From NCBI GenBank assembly GCA_017548175.1, contig JAFYMZ010000109.1, positions 1 through 13,922 on the forward strand: a stretch of DNA of 13,922 nt. The letters run 5' to 3'. Shown here one piece after another: positions 1-7,215 of this stretch (positions within the stretch are counted from its first letter, which is position 1; every line of letters begins with the position of its first letter). The position numbers and the translations under genes are program-made. This stretch comes from Clostridia bacterium (GTDB lineage: Bacteria; Bacillota_A; Clostridia; Oscillospirales; Butyricicoccaceae). A model generated the notes under the pieces. The model did not search any database. It saw nothing but the letters and a program-made list of their open reading frames with translations, and was not told the origin of the DNA.

Positions 1-470
1 GCACGCTGGTCAACCGCACCTTCTTCAAGTTCCTCACCGGCCAGTGCGTGGATTCGCTGCTGCTGGGCGTGATGCTCTTTATCGCCTTCAGCCTGTTTGG
101 CATTCCCTATGCCAGCGTGGTGGCCGTCACCACCGCCGTCTTTTCCTTCATCCCCTACGTGGGTGCCTTTTTGGCCTGTGCCGTCAGCATTCTGCTCATC
201 CTGATGGTCAACCCGGTGAAGGCGCTGGTGGGTCTCATCGTATTCCTGACGGTGCAGTTCTGCGAGGGCCAGTTCCTCTATCCCCGTGTGGTGGGCAACT
301 CCGTGGGTCTGTCGCCCCTGTGGACGCTGGTGGCCGCATTGGTGGGCGGTGAACTGTTGGGCATTCTCGGTATGATTTTCTTCATCCCCGTGGGCGCGGT
401 CATCTATCATCTGCTGCGCGAGCGGGCAGATGCCGCACTGAAGAAAAAAGCGGCGACCCAACCCGAATAA
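1..470 (+). CDS. AI-2E family transporter, C-terminal part (5' truncated by window)
   Basis: The reading frame is open from base 3 and ends at the TAA at 468-470, leaving about 155 C-terminal residues of a polytopic membrane protein. Visible family hallmarks are the start NRTFFKFLTGQ, the FIPYVGAF stretch, YPRVVGNSVGLSP and the closing GGELLGILGMIFFIPVGAV segment, all typical of the AI-2E/PerM permease family (PF01594). Several hydrophobic segments are separated by short loops, and a charged tail (LRERADAALKKK) ends the protein, probably in the cytoplasm. Members are putative exporters of small molecules, and a few are sodium/proton antiporters; the substrate here cannot be read from sequence. 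The start and promoter lie outside the window. A strong hairpin follows 5 bp after the stop, so this gene is the end of its transcript. Confidence 0.9.
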   Translation, partial: TLVNRTFFKFLTGQCVDSLLLGVMLFIAFSLFGIPYASVVAVTTAVFSFIPYVGAFLACAVSILLILMVNPVKALVGLIVFLTVQFCEGQFLYPRVVGNSVGLSPLWTLVAALVGGELLGILGMIFFIPVGAVIYHLLRERADAALKKKAATQPE

Positions 471-475
471 ACACA

Positions 476-507
476 AAAGCCGGTGCATCTGCACCGGCTT
501 TATTTTT
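476..507 (+). terminator. Rho-independent terminator, probably shared by convergent genes
   Basis: A 12-bp inverted repeat (476-487 with 490-501, realistically an 11-bp stem with a 4-nt loop ATCT) is followed on the plus strand by TATTTTTTTA. It terminates the permease gene. The minus-strand kinase-like gene ends at 508, and on that strand the stem is followed by TTTTGTGTTT, so it can also serve that operon. Confidence 0.85.
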
Positions 508-1035
508 TTATCCGCGATATACCAATCCGTTCTTGCGGTAATAGGCATCCAGCTGCCGTTGGTTGCGGATGACTACCACTTTGTCCCGATGGGTGTCCTG
601 CACCTCGTCAAAGACCGGGTCGTGGGAGGTGCGTCCCTCCCACAGGATCCAACGGACAAACTGCCAATCGAACTTTTCATCGCAGCCCACCGTCATAGAG
701 GGGCGGCTTTTTCCCTTGTAGCGCCGATAGCGCTTCCACGCCCGGAACAGGCTGCTCAACCGTCCGAACCGCAGCAGCAGGATCTCGTCGGCTTCTTCCA
801 TCCGTCGGGCGAAATGATGCCGCCGATAGGTGCTGTCGATGACCCAGCCGCTTTCGTTGTGGTCGTCCAAAAACTCCCCCACGATCCGGCTGGTCTCCGC
901 GCGGTCGCGGACCTTCCAACCGGGCAGATGATGCACGGTGTCGATATACAGCACCGGCAGCCCGTATTTTTCACTGAGCGCCTGTGCCAAAGTGGATTTT
1001 CCGCAGCCGGCATAGCCGATAATGGCAATTTTCAT
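508..1035 (-). CDS. P-loop NTPase / adenylate-kinase-like protein (FlaR-type)
   Basis: This 175-aa protein opens with MKIAIIGYAGCGKSTLAQAL, a clean Walker A loop (GYAGCGKS) directly after a beta strand. A short substrate-binding segment (YIDTVHHLPGW) and WVIDSTYRR follow, an arrangement seen in small adenylate-kinase-like proteins annotated as 'DNA topology modulation protein FlaR'. These are nucleotide kinases or ATPases of unproven substrate, and the topology name is historical. I chose the ATG at 1035 over an upstream in-frame start at 1071 because AGGAGG sits about 8 nt before it, and because the longer form would add residues ahead of the P-loop strand and overlap sbcC. The gene begins 16 bp after the sbcC stop, so it is most likely the third gene of the sbcDC operon. 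Whether it has any functional link to DNA repair is unknown. Confidence 0.85.
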   Translation of the reverse strand: MKIAIIGYAGCGKSTLAQALSEKYGLPVLYIDTVHHLPGWKVRDRAETSRIVGEFLDDHNESGWVIDSTYRRHHFARRMEEADEILLLRFGRLSSLFRAWKRYRRYKGKSRPSMTVGCDEKFDWQFVRWILWEGRTSHDPVFDEVQDTHRDKVVVIRNQRQLDAYYRKNGLVYRG

Positions 1036-1051
1036 AGTCTGCTTCCTCCTG

Positions 1052-3814
1052 TTATACGATAATGGTGGCACTGCTGCCGCCGGATTTGTTCTTGGTGACC
1101 ACGATCTGCCTGTCGATGCGCTCCTTCAACTCAGCCACGTGCGAGATGATGCCCACCAGCCGATTGCCTTCGGTAAGTACGGCCAGCGTATGATACGCCT
1201 TGTTCAGTGCCTCGGAATCCAGCGAGCCAAAGCCCTCGTCCACGAACAGGGTGTCCAACCGGATGCCGGTGGACATCTGCACCTCGTCAGACAGACCCAG
1301 TGCCAGCGCCAGCGAGGCGAGGAACGCTTCGCCGCCGGACAGGGTGTTGACGCTGCGCTGCGAAGCGTTGATGTGGTCCACGATGTCCAGTTCCAAGCCG
1401 CTTTGCTCGCGCTTGTTGCTGGCGGTCTCCCGACGCTTTAGGTCGTACTGTCCGCCGGACATCTTCCGCAGCCGCAGGTTGGCACGCTCCAAAATCCGCT
1501 CAAAATAGGTGGTCTGGATATAGGTCTCCAGCATCACCTTTTCCTTGCCCGTCAGGTTGCCGTTGGCGGTGTCAGCCAACGCCTTCATCCACGTATAGGT
1601 CTCCTCCAGCTGGGCCATCTGACTGGCTTTCAGCGCGATGTTCTTCCGTGCGGCATCGTTGGCGGTGATGCGGGCGTGTACCGCCTTTTGCCGGGCGACG
1701 ATGTCCGCCTTCTGTCCGTGCAGCGCGGCTTTTTCTTCTTCCAACTGTGCGGTGTCGGTCTCCGTGCCGCCCTCCAACTGCGCTTGCAGCTGTTGGATCG
1801 CCGCGCGAATGCCGGCCAGCTGCTCCTTGCCGTGGTTCACGGCGGTCTCTGCCGCCGTCAGTGCCTGCTTCATTTGGTTCAGCTGAACCTGCAGCGATTT
1901 CATTTCCTGTTGGGCGGCAGCCTTGTCCGCATACCGCAGGTCCGCCTGCGCGGCCTCGATCTGTCGGGTCAGTTCCGCAACGGAAGCACCGTGCGCGGCC
2001 GCCTGCGTGTTGCTCTCTGCCAGCACCGCTTCCACGGCGGCAAGGGCGGCTTCCTTTTGGGGGATCAGCAGACCCAGCTCCTCCTTGCGGCGGATGTGCG
2101 CCTGTACCGCAGTCAGCGCCTTGGTGACCGCGTGCGTTTCTTCCGTCAGCGCCGCGCGCTGCTCCCACGCCACGGTGGGTGCACGCTCCCAATCCACCTC
2201 CGGCAGCCAAGCCGCCGTCTCCCGGCGCAGGGATGCTTCCGCCGTGGTCAGAATGCCGTTTTGCTCGCTGGCAGCGCTGCTTGCCTGTTCCGTGCGCTTT
2301 TGCGCGGCGTCAAAGGCGCTCTTTGCCTTCTTCACATCCGCTTCCGTGGGTGCATTTTCAGAAATCACCGCCAGATTGGGGTGATCGGTGGCGCCGCAAA
2401 CGGGGCAGGGCGCACCGGCGGTCAGGGTGCTGGCGATGAGACCGGCCTGCTCGTCCAGAAAAGCCTTGTTCTTTGCTTCATATTCCCGCAGCAGCAGGGA
2501 AGAGGTCGCAGCCGCTTCCAGATAGGCGGCCTGCTTTTGCTGCAGCGCCTCTCTGTGCGCCGCAACGGTGCGGAATCCGGAGATCAGTCCTTCCAATTGC
2601 TGTGCCCGGGCTTCCAACTGCTGCTGCCGGGCCAACAACTTCTCCCGCTGGGCCTCTGCGGCAGCCAGAGATTTTTCCTCGTCCTTTAACGCGTGGATTT
2701 CGTTGGTCAGACCGCTTCGCTTTTGCGCGGCCCCAGCGGCTGCCGCCTGTACCTCTGCCTGCGCCCGTGCAGCCTTGGCGCACGCGGCCTGTTTTTCGGC
2801 AACGGCATCATAGGCCGGCAGCAACAACTCCATTTGCGTGATCTGCTTGCCCAAGGCCTCTTGGGCCGGAAGGGTTTCCCGTGCGGCGTCCAATGCCGCC
2901 TGCGCCAGTTCCAATTTTGCTTCCGTAGCCGTCTCGGCCTGCTTCTGCTGTTCCAGAGCCTTTTGTGCGGCGGCATAGGCCTGCGCCTGATTCAGCTGCG
3001 CCGTCAGTGCCTCCAACTGCCGTTCTGTTTCAGCCAGTGCGGCATCCAACGCGCCTTCGGCCGCCCGATCCTCCTGCAGCAGCCCGTCAAACAGGTCGGT
3101 CACTTCCGCAAAGGGCAGTTCGCCCGCCTTGGCCTTTTGGGCGTCGGCGGCAAGGGGCGACCGATCATCGCAAACCACACCGCTGACGTACTGCGCAATG
3201 CTGCGCGCAGCCTGCTCCCGCCGGTCACGAACCTCGGCGGCCTGCTCCTTCAGCCGAAGCTGCAGCGTCACGAACAACCCCGTGTCAAAAATATCGCGGA
3301 AGATCTTCTGCCGTTCTTTGGTGTCTGCCTGCAGCAGCCGGCGGAAATCACCCTGCGAGATCATCGACACCTGGGCAAATTGCTCGCGGGTCAGTCCGAT
3401 GATGTCCCGAACAGCCCGATCCACATCCTTTACCTTGGTGACCACCGCGCCGTCGGGCTGGGTCAACTGGGCATCGGCCGCCTGCTTGGTGGTGCCGGTG
3501 CCACGGGCCTTGGCCCGCTCGTATTCCGGGTTTCGTCTGACGGTGTATTGCTTGCCGTTATGGGCAAAGGTCAACTCCACATAGGTGGGGTCTTCCGGTT
3601 TGGTATATTTCGAGCGCAGCATACCGGCATCCCGGTTGTCGCCGCTGGCCTCGCCGAAGAGTGCAAAGGTAATGGCGTCGAAAATGGTGGTCTTGCCTGC
3701 GCCGGTATCACCGGTGATCAGATACAGGCCGCCAGTGCCCAAGGCTTCAAAATCCAGCGTTTCAACGCCGGCATAGGGACCGAATCCGGCAACGGTCAAT
3801 TTCAGCGGTCTCAT
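1052..3814 (-). CDS. sbcC: Exonuclease SbcC (Rad50-like ATPase subunit)
   Basis: This 920-aa SMC-like ATPase is the partner of SbcD in the nuclease that opens hairpins and protein-blocked DNA ends. The N-terminal half-domain has Walker A GDTGAGKTT at residues 35-43. A long Ala/Gln/Glu-rich coiled coil runs to the apex, where the zinc hook is C470-P-V-C473. The second coil leads to the C-terminal half-domain with ABC signature LSGGE at 825-829 and Walker B LDTLFVDE at 853-860. It is somewhat shorter than the roughly 1050-aa Escherichia coli protein, the difference lying in coil length. The ATG overlaps the sbcD stop as ATGA, with GGAGGG upstream, so the two are translationally coupled and probably made in a fixed ratio. 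All catalytic elements are present and the frame is intact. Confidence 0.97.
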   Translation of the reverse strand: MRPLKLTVAGFGPYAGVETLDFEALGTGGLYLITGDTGAGKTTIFDAITFALFGEASGDNRDAGMLRSKYTKPEDPTYVELTFAHNGKQYTVRRNPEYERAKARGTGTTKQAADAQLTQPDGAVVTKVKDVDRAVRDIIGLTREQFAQVSMISQGDFRRLLQADTKERQKIFRDIFDTGLFVTLQLRLKEQAAEVRDRREQAARSIAQYVSGVVCDDRSPLAADAQKAKAGELPFAEVTDLFDGLLQEDRAAEGALDAALAETERQLEALTAQLNQAQAYAAAQKALEQQKQAETATEAKLELAQAALDAARETLPAQEALGKQITQMELLLPAYDAVAEKQAACAKAARAQAEVQAAAAGAAQKRSGLTNEIHALKDEEKSLAAAEAQREKLLARQQQLEARAQQLEGLISGFRTVAAHREALQQKQAAYLEAAATSSLLLREYEAKNKAFLDEQAGLIASTLTAGAPCPVCGATDHPNLAVISENAPTEADVKKAKSAFDAAQKRTEQASSAASEQNGILTTAEASLRRETAAWLPEVDWERAPTVAWEQRAALTEETHAVTKALTAVQAHIRRKEELGLLIPQKEAALAAVEAVLAESNTQAAAHGASVAELTRQIEAAQADLRYADKAAAQQEMKSLQVQLNQMKQALTAAETAVNHGKEQLAGIRAAIQQLQAQLEGGTETDTAQLEEEKAALHGQKADIVARQKAVHARITANDAARKNIALKASQMAQLEETYTWMKALADTANGNLTGKEKVMLETYIQTTYFERILERANLRLRKMSGGQYDLKRRETASNKREQSGLELDIVDHINASQRSVNTLSGGEAFLASLALALGLSDEVQMSTGIRLDTLFVDEGFGSLDSEALNKAYHTLAVLTEGNRLVGIISHVAELKERIDRQIVVTKNKSGGSSATIIV

Positions 3815-4947
3815 ACGCGGCCCTCCTGCACAGATTCGATCAGTTCCAGCATAAAGCGGCGCTGCACGTCGCCCATCGGCTGGTTGTTCTGCAATTGATA
3901 AAACTCCTCAAAAAGCTGCAGCGGCGACTTTTGCTGCACGTCAACCGCACCGGAAATCACCTGATTGATTCGGGTGCGCGTGTTGTCATAGGTCAACTTC
4001 ATCAGGTTGGGATAAATCGTCCGCAGCCGTCCCACGGCCTCCGGCACGTCCTCTTCATCGGTCAGGATGACCTGCAGATAATCGTCGGTGGCGGTGCCGG
4101 CGTAAAACGCCCTGTCGGTAAGCTGCGCAAAGGTGCCGCGAATGCTGCGCAGGTCGTGCTTGGGGCACAGGGGTCGCAACTCCAGCGATAATTCACCCTT
4201 GTCGCCCAGATTGACCACGGTCACGCTTTTGTGGTGCAGCTCTTCCGAAAAGGAATACTTCAGCGGCGTGCCGCAATAGCGGATCTTGTTGCTGCCAATG
4301 TTCTGCGGCCCGTGAATGTGTCCCAAAGCCACATAGTCAAACCCGTCAAAGACGGCGGCGTCCACATTGTCGCTGCCGCCCACGCTCAGTTCTTCCGACT
4401 CGCAGGTGGTCGCGCCGGTCACGAACTGATGGGTCAGCAGCACGTTGCGTTGGGTGGGGTCAATGCCCATTGCCTCCACCGCAACGCGGCAGGCATCGGT
4501 ATACGACTCGATTCCCGCGTCGGGATAATACCGCTTGACGTGGGCAGGCTTCAAAAAGGGCAGCAGCCAAAAACGCACGTCGCCGTGCGCGTCCGTCAGC
4601 ACCACCTGAGCCACCTGTCCGTTGTAAACGGGGGAGATGTAGACCCCGCGCTGCTCCATCAGGCGGTTGCCAAAGGCCAGCCGCTCGGCACTGTCGTGAT
4701 TGCCGCTGATGATGAGCACGGGGATCTCCCGTGCAGCCAGCCGGCACAGAAACTCATCAAACAGCGTGACCGCCTCAGCCGAGGGCACGCTCTTGTCGTA
4801 TACGTCGCCGGCGATCAGCACCGCGTCTGCCTGCGCTTCTTCCACGATGCGCAGCACTTGCTGCAGAATGTACGCCTGCTCGTCCAGCATGGATATTTCG
4901 TTGACCCGCTTGCCAATGTGCAGGTCGGATAAATGGATCAGTTTCAT
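3811..4947 (-). CDS. sbcD: Exonuclease SbcD (Mre11-like nuclease subunit)
   Basis: This 378-aa calcineurin-like phosphoesterase is the nuclease subunit of SbcCD. Metal-binding motifs are in order: D8 and H10 (LSDLHIG), D48 (AGDVYD), N83-H84-D85 (SGNHDS), H173 (LTHQF) and H210/H212 (GHIHG), followed by the capping segment CGTPLKYSFSE typical of SbcD. The frame stays open upstream to 5160, but the ATG at 4947 is preferred: it has GGGAGGGG just upstream, gives the normal family N-terminus MKLIHLSDLHIG, and lies correctly behind a strong promoter at 4979-5007. It is the first gene of the operon sbcD-sbcC-kinase. The C-terminus ends four bases into sbcC. Confidence 0.96.
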   Translation of the reverse strand: MKLIHLSDLHIGKRVNEISMLDEQAYILQQVLRIVEEAQADAVLIAGDVYDKSVPSAEAVTLFDEFLCRLAAREIPVLIISGNHDSAERLAFGNRLMEQRGVYISPVYNGQVAQVVLTDAHGDVRFWLLPFLKPAHVKRYYPDAGIESYTDACRVAVEAMGIDPTQRNVLLTHQFVTGATTCESEELSVGGSDNVDAAVFDGFDYVALGHIHGPQNIGSNKIRYCGTPLKYSFSEELHHKSVTVVNLGDKGELSLELRPLCPKHDLRSIRGTFAQLTDRAFYAGTATDDYLQVILTDEEDVPEAVGRLRTIYPNLMKLTYDNTRTRINQVISGAVDVQQKSPLQLFEEFYQLQNNQPMGDVQRRFMLELIESVQEGRV

Positions 4948-4978
4948 GGGACCCCTCCCAACATCGTTTGCTGCTTTT

Positions 4979-5007
4979 ATTATAGCAAACAATCCCCCTC
5001 GGGGCAA
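4979..5007 (-). promoter_or_regulatory. Sigma-A-type promoter of the sbcDC operon
   Basis: On the minus strand, TTGCCC (5002-5007) lies 17 bp from a perfect TATAAT (4979-4984). Transcription would start near 4972, giving a leader of roughly 25 nt ahead of the sbcD ATG at 4947. Confidence 0.8.
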
Positions 5008-5094
5008 CGGCAAACTGCACCCATCGTCGGGACGGCGGCACAGAATGTTCTTATAGAAAAAACCGATAGGGAAACCGTTTATAGCATATATTGA

Positions 5095-5124
5095 TTGGAA
5101 AAACCTTGGCCGTTTGGCTATGAT
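5095..5124 (+). promoter_or_regulatory. Probable promoter of yedF
   Basis: TTGGAA (5095-5100) is 18 bp from TATGAT (5119-5124), about 35 bp ahead of the yedF start and followed by AAAGGAGG at 5143-5150. The -35 box is a moderate match, so the call is tentative. It is divergent from the sbcD promoter 90 bp away. Confidence 0.5.
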
Positions 5125-5159
5125 AAAGGTAATGGAACAAACAAAGGAGGCCCTTGCCA

Positions 5160-5774
5160 ATGAAAACCGTCGTCGTCAATGCCGTGGGTGACCGTTGCCC
5201 CATCCCCGTGGTGAAAACTCTGAAAGCCATGTCTGCCCTCACCGAACCCAGTGTCATCGAGGTGCTGGTGGATGATGTCATCCCCGTACAGAACCTGACC
5301 CGTCTGGCAGAAGGCAAGAACCTGCCCTGCACCAACGAAGCGCTGGCCGACGGCCGCTTTGCCGTGCGTATGGAAGTCGCAGACCCCGCTGCCCTGCAGG
5401 CCGGTGGCGAAGTTGCCGCCTGCTGCCCCGATGCCGGTGAGAATATCGTGGTGGCCATCGCCTCCGAGCGGATGGGTCACGGCGATCATGAATTGGGCGC
5501 CACCCTGATGAAGGGGTTCGTCTATGCCCTTGCCCAGCAGGAAGTGCTGCCCCGCACCGTGCTGCTGTATAACGGCGGCGCAAAACTGTCGGTAGAGGGC
5601 GCCGTCACGGTAGAGGACCTGCGCAGTATGGAAGCCCGGGGTGTGGAGATCCTCACCTGCGGCACCTGCCTGAACTTCTACGGCCTGCAGGATCAGCTGG
5701 CCGTGGGCAGCGTTACCAATATGTATACCATCGTGGAACGCCTGATGCAGGCAGACAAAGTCATCAAGCAGTAA
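5160..5774 (+). CDS. yedF: Sulfurtransferase-like selenium metabolism protein YedF
   Basis: This 204-aa two-domain protein has an N-terminal TusA/SirA-like domain with the C13-P-I-P motif (GDRCPIPVVKT) and a C-terminal DsrE-like domain ending in the family signature C167-G-T-C170-LNFYGL, followed by VGSVTNMYTIVE. YedF of this architecture (the selenium family, distinct from the short E. coli TusA paralogue) is found with selD in organisms that use selenium as selenocysteine, selenouridine or a labile cofactor. It is thought to carry or deliver Se or S as persulfide/perselenide, although the exact step is unproven. The ATG at 5160 is chosen over a TTG at 5154 because AAAGGAGG ends nine bases before it. 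A DUF3343 gene, another presumed Se/S carrier, follows 96 bp downstream. No selD, selA or selB lies inside the window. Confidence 0.93.
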   Translation: MKTVVVNAVGDRCPIPVVKTLKAMSALTEPSVIEVLVDDVIPVQNLTRLAEGKNLPCTNEALADGRFAVRMEVADPAALQAGGEVAACCPDAGENIVVAIASERMGHGDHELGATLMKGFVYALAQQEVLPRTVLLYNGGAKLSVEGAVTVEDLRSMEARGVEILTCGTCLNFYGLQDQLAVGSVTNMYTIVERLMQADKVIKQ

Positions 5775-5782
5775 GAAAAAGA

Positions 5783-5812
5783 TTGACACCGGGTGCCGCT
5801 CCGTGGCAGAAT
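5783..5812 (+). promoter_or_regulatory. Possible promoter for the DUF3343 gene, embedded in the yedF terminator
   Basis: A perfect TTGACA (5783-5788) is 18 bp from CAGAAT (5807-5812), a 4/6 match to the -10 consensus. Start of transcription near 5819 would fall just before the 3' arm of the terminator stem, so a new transcript would not contain the hairpin. Only the -35 box is convincing. Confidence 0.35.
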
Positions 5813-5837
5813 AGCAGGAGAGCACCCGGCGTTTTTT
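5789..5837 (+). terminator. Terminator or attenuator between yedF and DUF3343
   Basis: CCGGGTGC (5789-5796) pairs perfectly with GCACCCGG (5822-5829) around a 25-nt loop, and CGTTTTTT follows (5830-5837). It begins 15 bases after the yedF stop. The large loop makes it a weaker or conditional terminator compared with the compact ones elsewhere in the window. Confidence 0.6.
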
Positions 5838-5870
5838 GTCCGGGCATCCCCGAAAGGAGTACCCCCCCTT

Positions 5871-6107
5871 ATGCGTCCCAAGCAGCTTCGCCTGATCGTC
5901 ACCTTTCATACCACCACGGCGGCCATTATGATGGAAAAGCAGTGCGCCGCTGCCGGCGTGCCCGGCCGGCTGATCCCGGTGCCCCGACTCATCAGCGCCA
6001 GCTGCGGTATGGCCTTCAGCGCACCGCCGGAATCGCGGGCGCAGGTGGAGGCGGCTGCCGCAGCGGTGGGCAGCGCCGTAGATTGCATCTACGAACTGGA
6101 GATTTAA
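5871..6107 (+). CDS. DUF3343 protein, putative Se/S carrier
   Basis: This 78-aa protein matches the DUF3343 family (PF11823): a first strand LRLIVTFHTTTAAIMMEKQC, then GVPGRLIPVPRLISASCGMAF with the conserved cysteine C45 in SASCG. Members are described as putative Se/S carrier-like proteins and commonly sit beside yedF, selD or a cysteine desulfurase, which fits the gene immediately upstream. The ATG at 5871 is used because AAAGGAG (5853-5859) precedes it by 11 nt and the conserved domain starts a few residues in; the frame extends further upstream only into the yedF terminator region. Its single conserved cysteine would be the atom-carrying residue by inference. It is followed at once by a strong terminator. 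Confidence 0.88.
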   Translation: MRPKQLRLIVTFHTTTAAIMMEKQCAAAGVPGRLIPVPRLISASCGMAFSAPPESRAQVEAAAAAVGSAVDCIYELEI

Positions 6108-6111
6108 CGAC

Positions 6112-6150
6112 AACGCACCCCGAAGCGAGGCTTCGGGGTGCGTTTTTCTT
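6112..6150 (+). terminator. Rho-independent terminator after DUF3343
   Basis: A 15-bp perfect stem (6112-6126 with 6130-6144) has a 3-nt loop GAG and runs into TTTTTCTT. It ends the yedF-DUF3343 unit. It lies between convergent genes; on the minus strand the tail is T-poor, so termination there is less certain. Confidence 0.9.
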
Positions 6151-6162
6151 ATTGTGTACTTG

Positions 6163-6780
6163 TTAGCGGATAAAATGGGTGGCGACGCGCGGTTCTTTCT
6201 CCGGCAGGCCGTAGGCCTCCTTGCCCAGCGCGATGCTCTTCATCAGGAAACTCATATTCCGCGCCAGCGTGCGCATGGTCTGCAGACCTTCGCCGTCCTC
6301 CTTGGCTTCGCCGGGTGCGCGGCCGTGAATGCTGTTCCAGTACTGGCTGGATGCCACCGGCATACCGGCGATGGTAAAGAACTTGTTCAGCTCGTCAAAG
6401 GTGGACGACAGGCCGCCGCGGCGCGCGGCCACGACCGCAGCGCCCACCTTCATGGTCTTGTCAAAGGGCGTGCTGTAAAACAACCGCTGCAAAAAGGCCA
6501 CCAGCGTGGCGTTGGCCGATGCGTAATAGACAGGGCTGCCCACCACCAAGCCGTCGCAGTCGGCAAACAGTGCGGCGGCTTCGTTGACCGCATCGTCAAA
6601 GACGCACTTGCCGGTCTGACCGCAATGACCGCAAGCGGTGCAGCCGCGGATGTCCAGATTGCCCACGTGCAGATAAACCACCTCGATGCCCTCGGCGGCA
6701 AAGACCTGCTTCATCTCCTCCAAAGCCACGGCGGTGTTGCCGTTTGCCTTGGGGCTTCCGTTGATCATGAAAACTTTCAT
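6163..6780 (-). CDS. Flavodoxin-fold NAD(P)H-dependent FMN reductase / iron-sulfur flavoprotein-like
   Basis: This 205-aa protein starts MKVFMINGSPKANGNTAVAL, the phosphate-binding loop of the flavodoxin-like FMN reductase family (GSPxxxGNT). It then has VVGSPVYYASANATLVAFLQR, which forms the flavin site. Between them lies C47-T-A-C50-G-H-C53-(5)-C59, matching the compact CX2CX2CX4-7C arrangement of archaeal iron-sulfur flavoproteins, so a cluster or a redox or zinc site is plausible. The expected role is electron transfer from a reduced carrier to an unknown acceptor. It begins 6 bp after the stop of the C_GCAxxG_C_C gene, and I see no strong ribosome site of its own (only AGAGG about 17 nt upstream), so translation is probably coupled. 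It is the last gene of a three-gene minus-strand operon. Confidence 0.88.
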   Translation of the reverse strand: MKVFMINGSPKANGNTAVALEEMKQVFAAEGIEVVYLHVGNLDIRGCTACGHCGQTGKCVFDDAVNEAAALFADCDGLVVGSPVYYASANATLVAFLQRLFYSTPFDKTMKVGAAVVAARRGGLSSTFDELNKFFTIAGMPVASSQYWNSIHGRAPGEAKEDGEGLQTMRTLARNMSFLMKSIALGKEAYGLPEKEPRVATHFIR

Positions 6781-6786
6781 AGCAGG

Positions 6787-7182
6787 TTATTTGGCCTCTG
6801 CCAGCATCTTTTCCACGATGGCAGCAGCATCGTAGACCTTCTGGCCGCAGGGATTGGCCTGCAGAATGTTGGCGCAAATGTTGCCGCCGTACAGGGCGTC
6901 AAAGGCCTTGGTCACTTCGCCCACCTTGCCGTAGACCGTGTTGCGCAGGGGTCCGCGCTCGGGTACGCCGTTGCTGAAGAAATAACCCACGGCTGCCACG
7001 GCACCGGATACGGCGCCGCAAACGTTGCTGCGGTCGCCCATACCGCCGCCAAAGCCTTCCATCAGGCGGCGTGCGGTCTGCATATCCACACCCAGATCTT
7101 CCGCAAAGGCGCAAAAGACCGCCTGTGCGCAGTTATAGCCCTGTGCGTGCAGCTCCTGGGCCAGTTTTGCTTTCTCACTCAT
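6787..7182 (-). CDS. C_GCAxxG_C_C family putative redox protein
   Basis: This 131-aa protein has the spaced cysteine pattern of family PF09719: YNCAQAV (C18), NVCGAVSGAVAAVG (C55), NICANIL (C103) and PCGQ (C112), with an extra C24. The family name describes this pattern and the proteins are presumed to be redox-active or metal-binding, but no biochemical role is established to my knowledge. It starts with ATG behind GGAGGA at about 8 nt and lies 33 bp downstream of the DUF362 gene and 6 bp upstream of the flavodoxin-like gene. Co-transcription with two further cysteine-rich proteins suggests a small electron-transfer module. No signal peptide is visible, so it should be cytoplasmic. Confidence 0.88.
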   Translation of the reverse strand: MSEKAKLAQELHAQGYNCAQAVFCAFAEDLGVDMQTARRLMEGFGGGMGDRSNVCGAVSGAVAAVGYFFSNGVPERGPLRNTVYGKVGEVTKAFDALYGGNICANILQANPCGQKVYDAAAIVEKMLAEAK

Positions 7183-7215
7183 ATCAAAATCCTCCGTATT
7201 TGTAAGGGAAGCGGC

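Noticed and set aside
1676..3898. Long plus-strand open frames opposite sbcC
   Set aside because: They are antisense shadows of a GC-rich Ala/Gln-rich coiled-coil gene, Arg/Leu/Gly-rich in composition, without ribosome sites.
4948..5160. 71-residue N-terminal extension of SbcD
   Set aside because: The extension crosses the sbcDC promoter and leader; the internal ATG has a strong ribosome site and gives the family N-terminus.
5118..6113. 331-codon minus-strand open frame opposite yedF and DUF3343
   Set aside because: Antisense to two confident family matches and running through their terminator; no recognisable domain.
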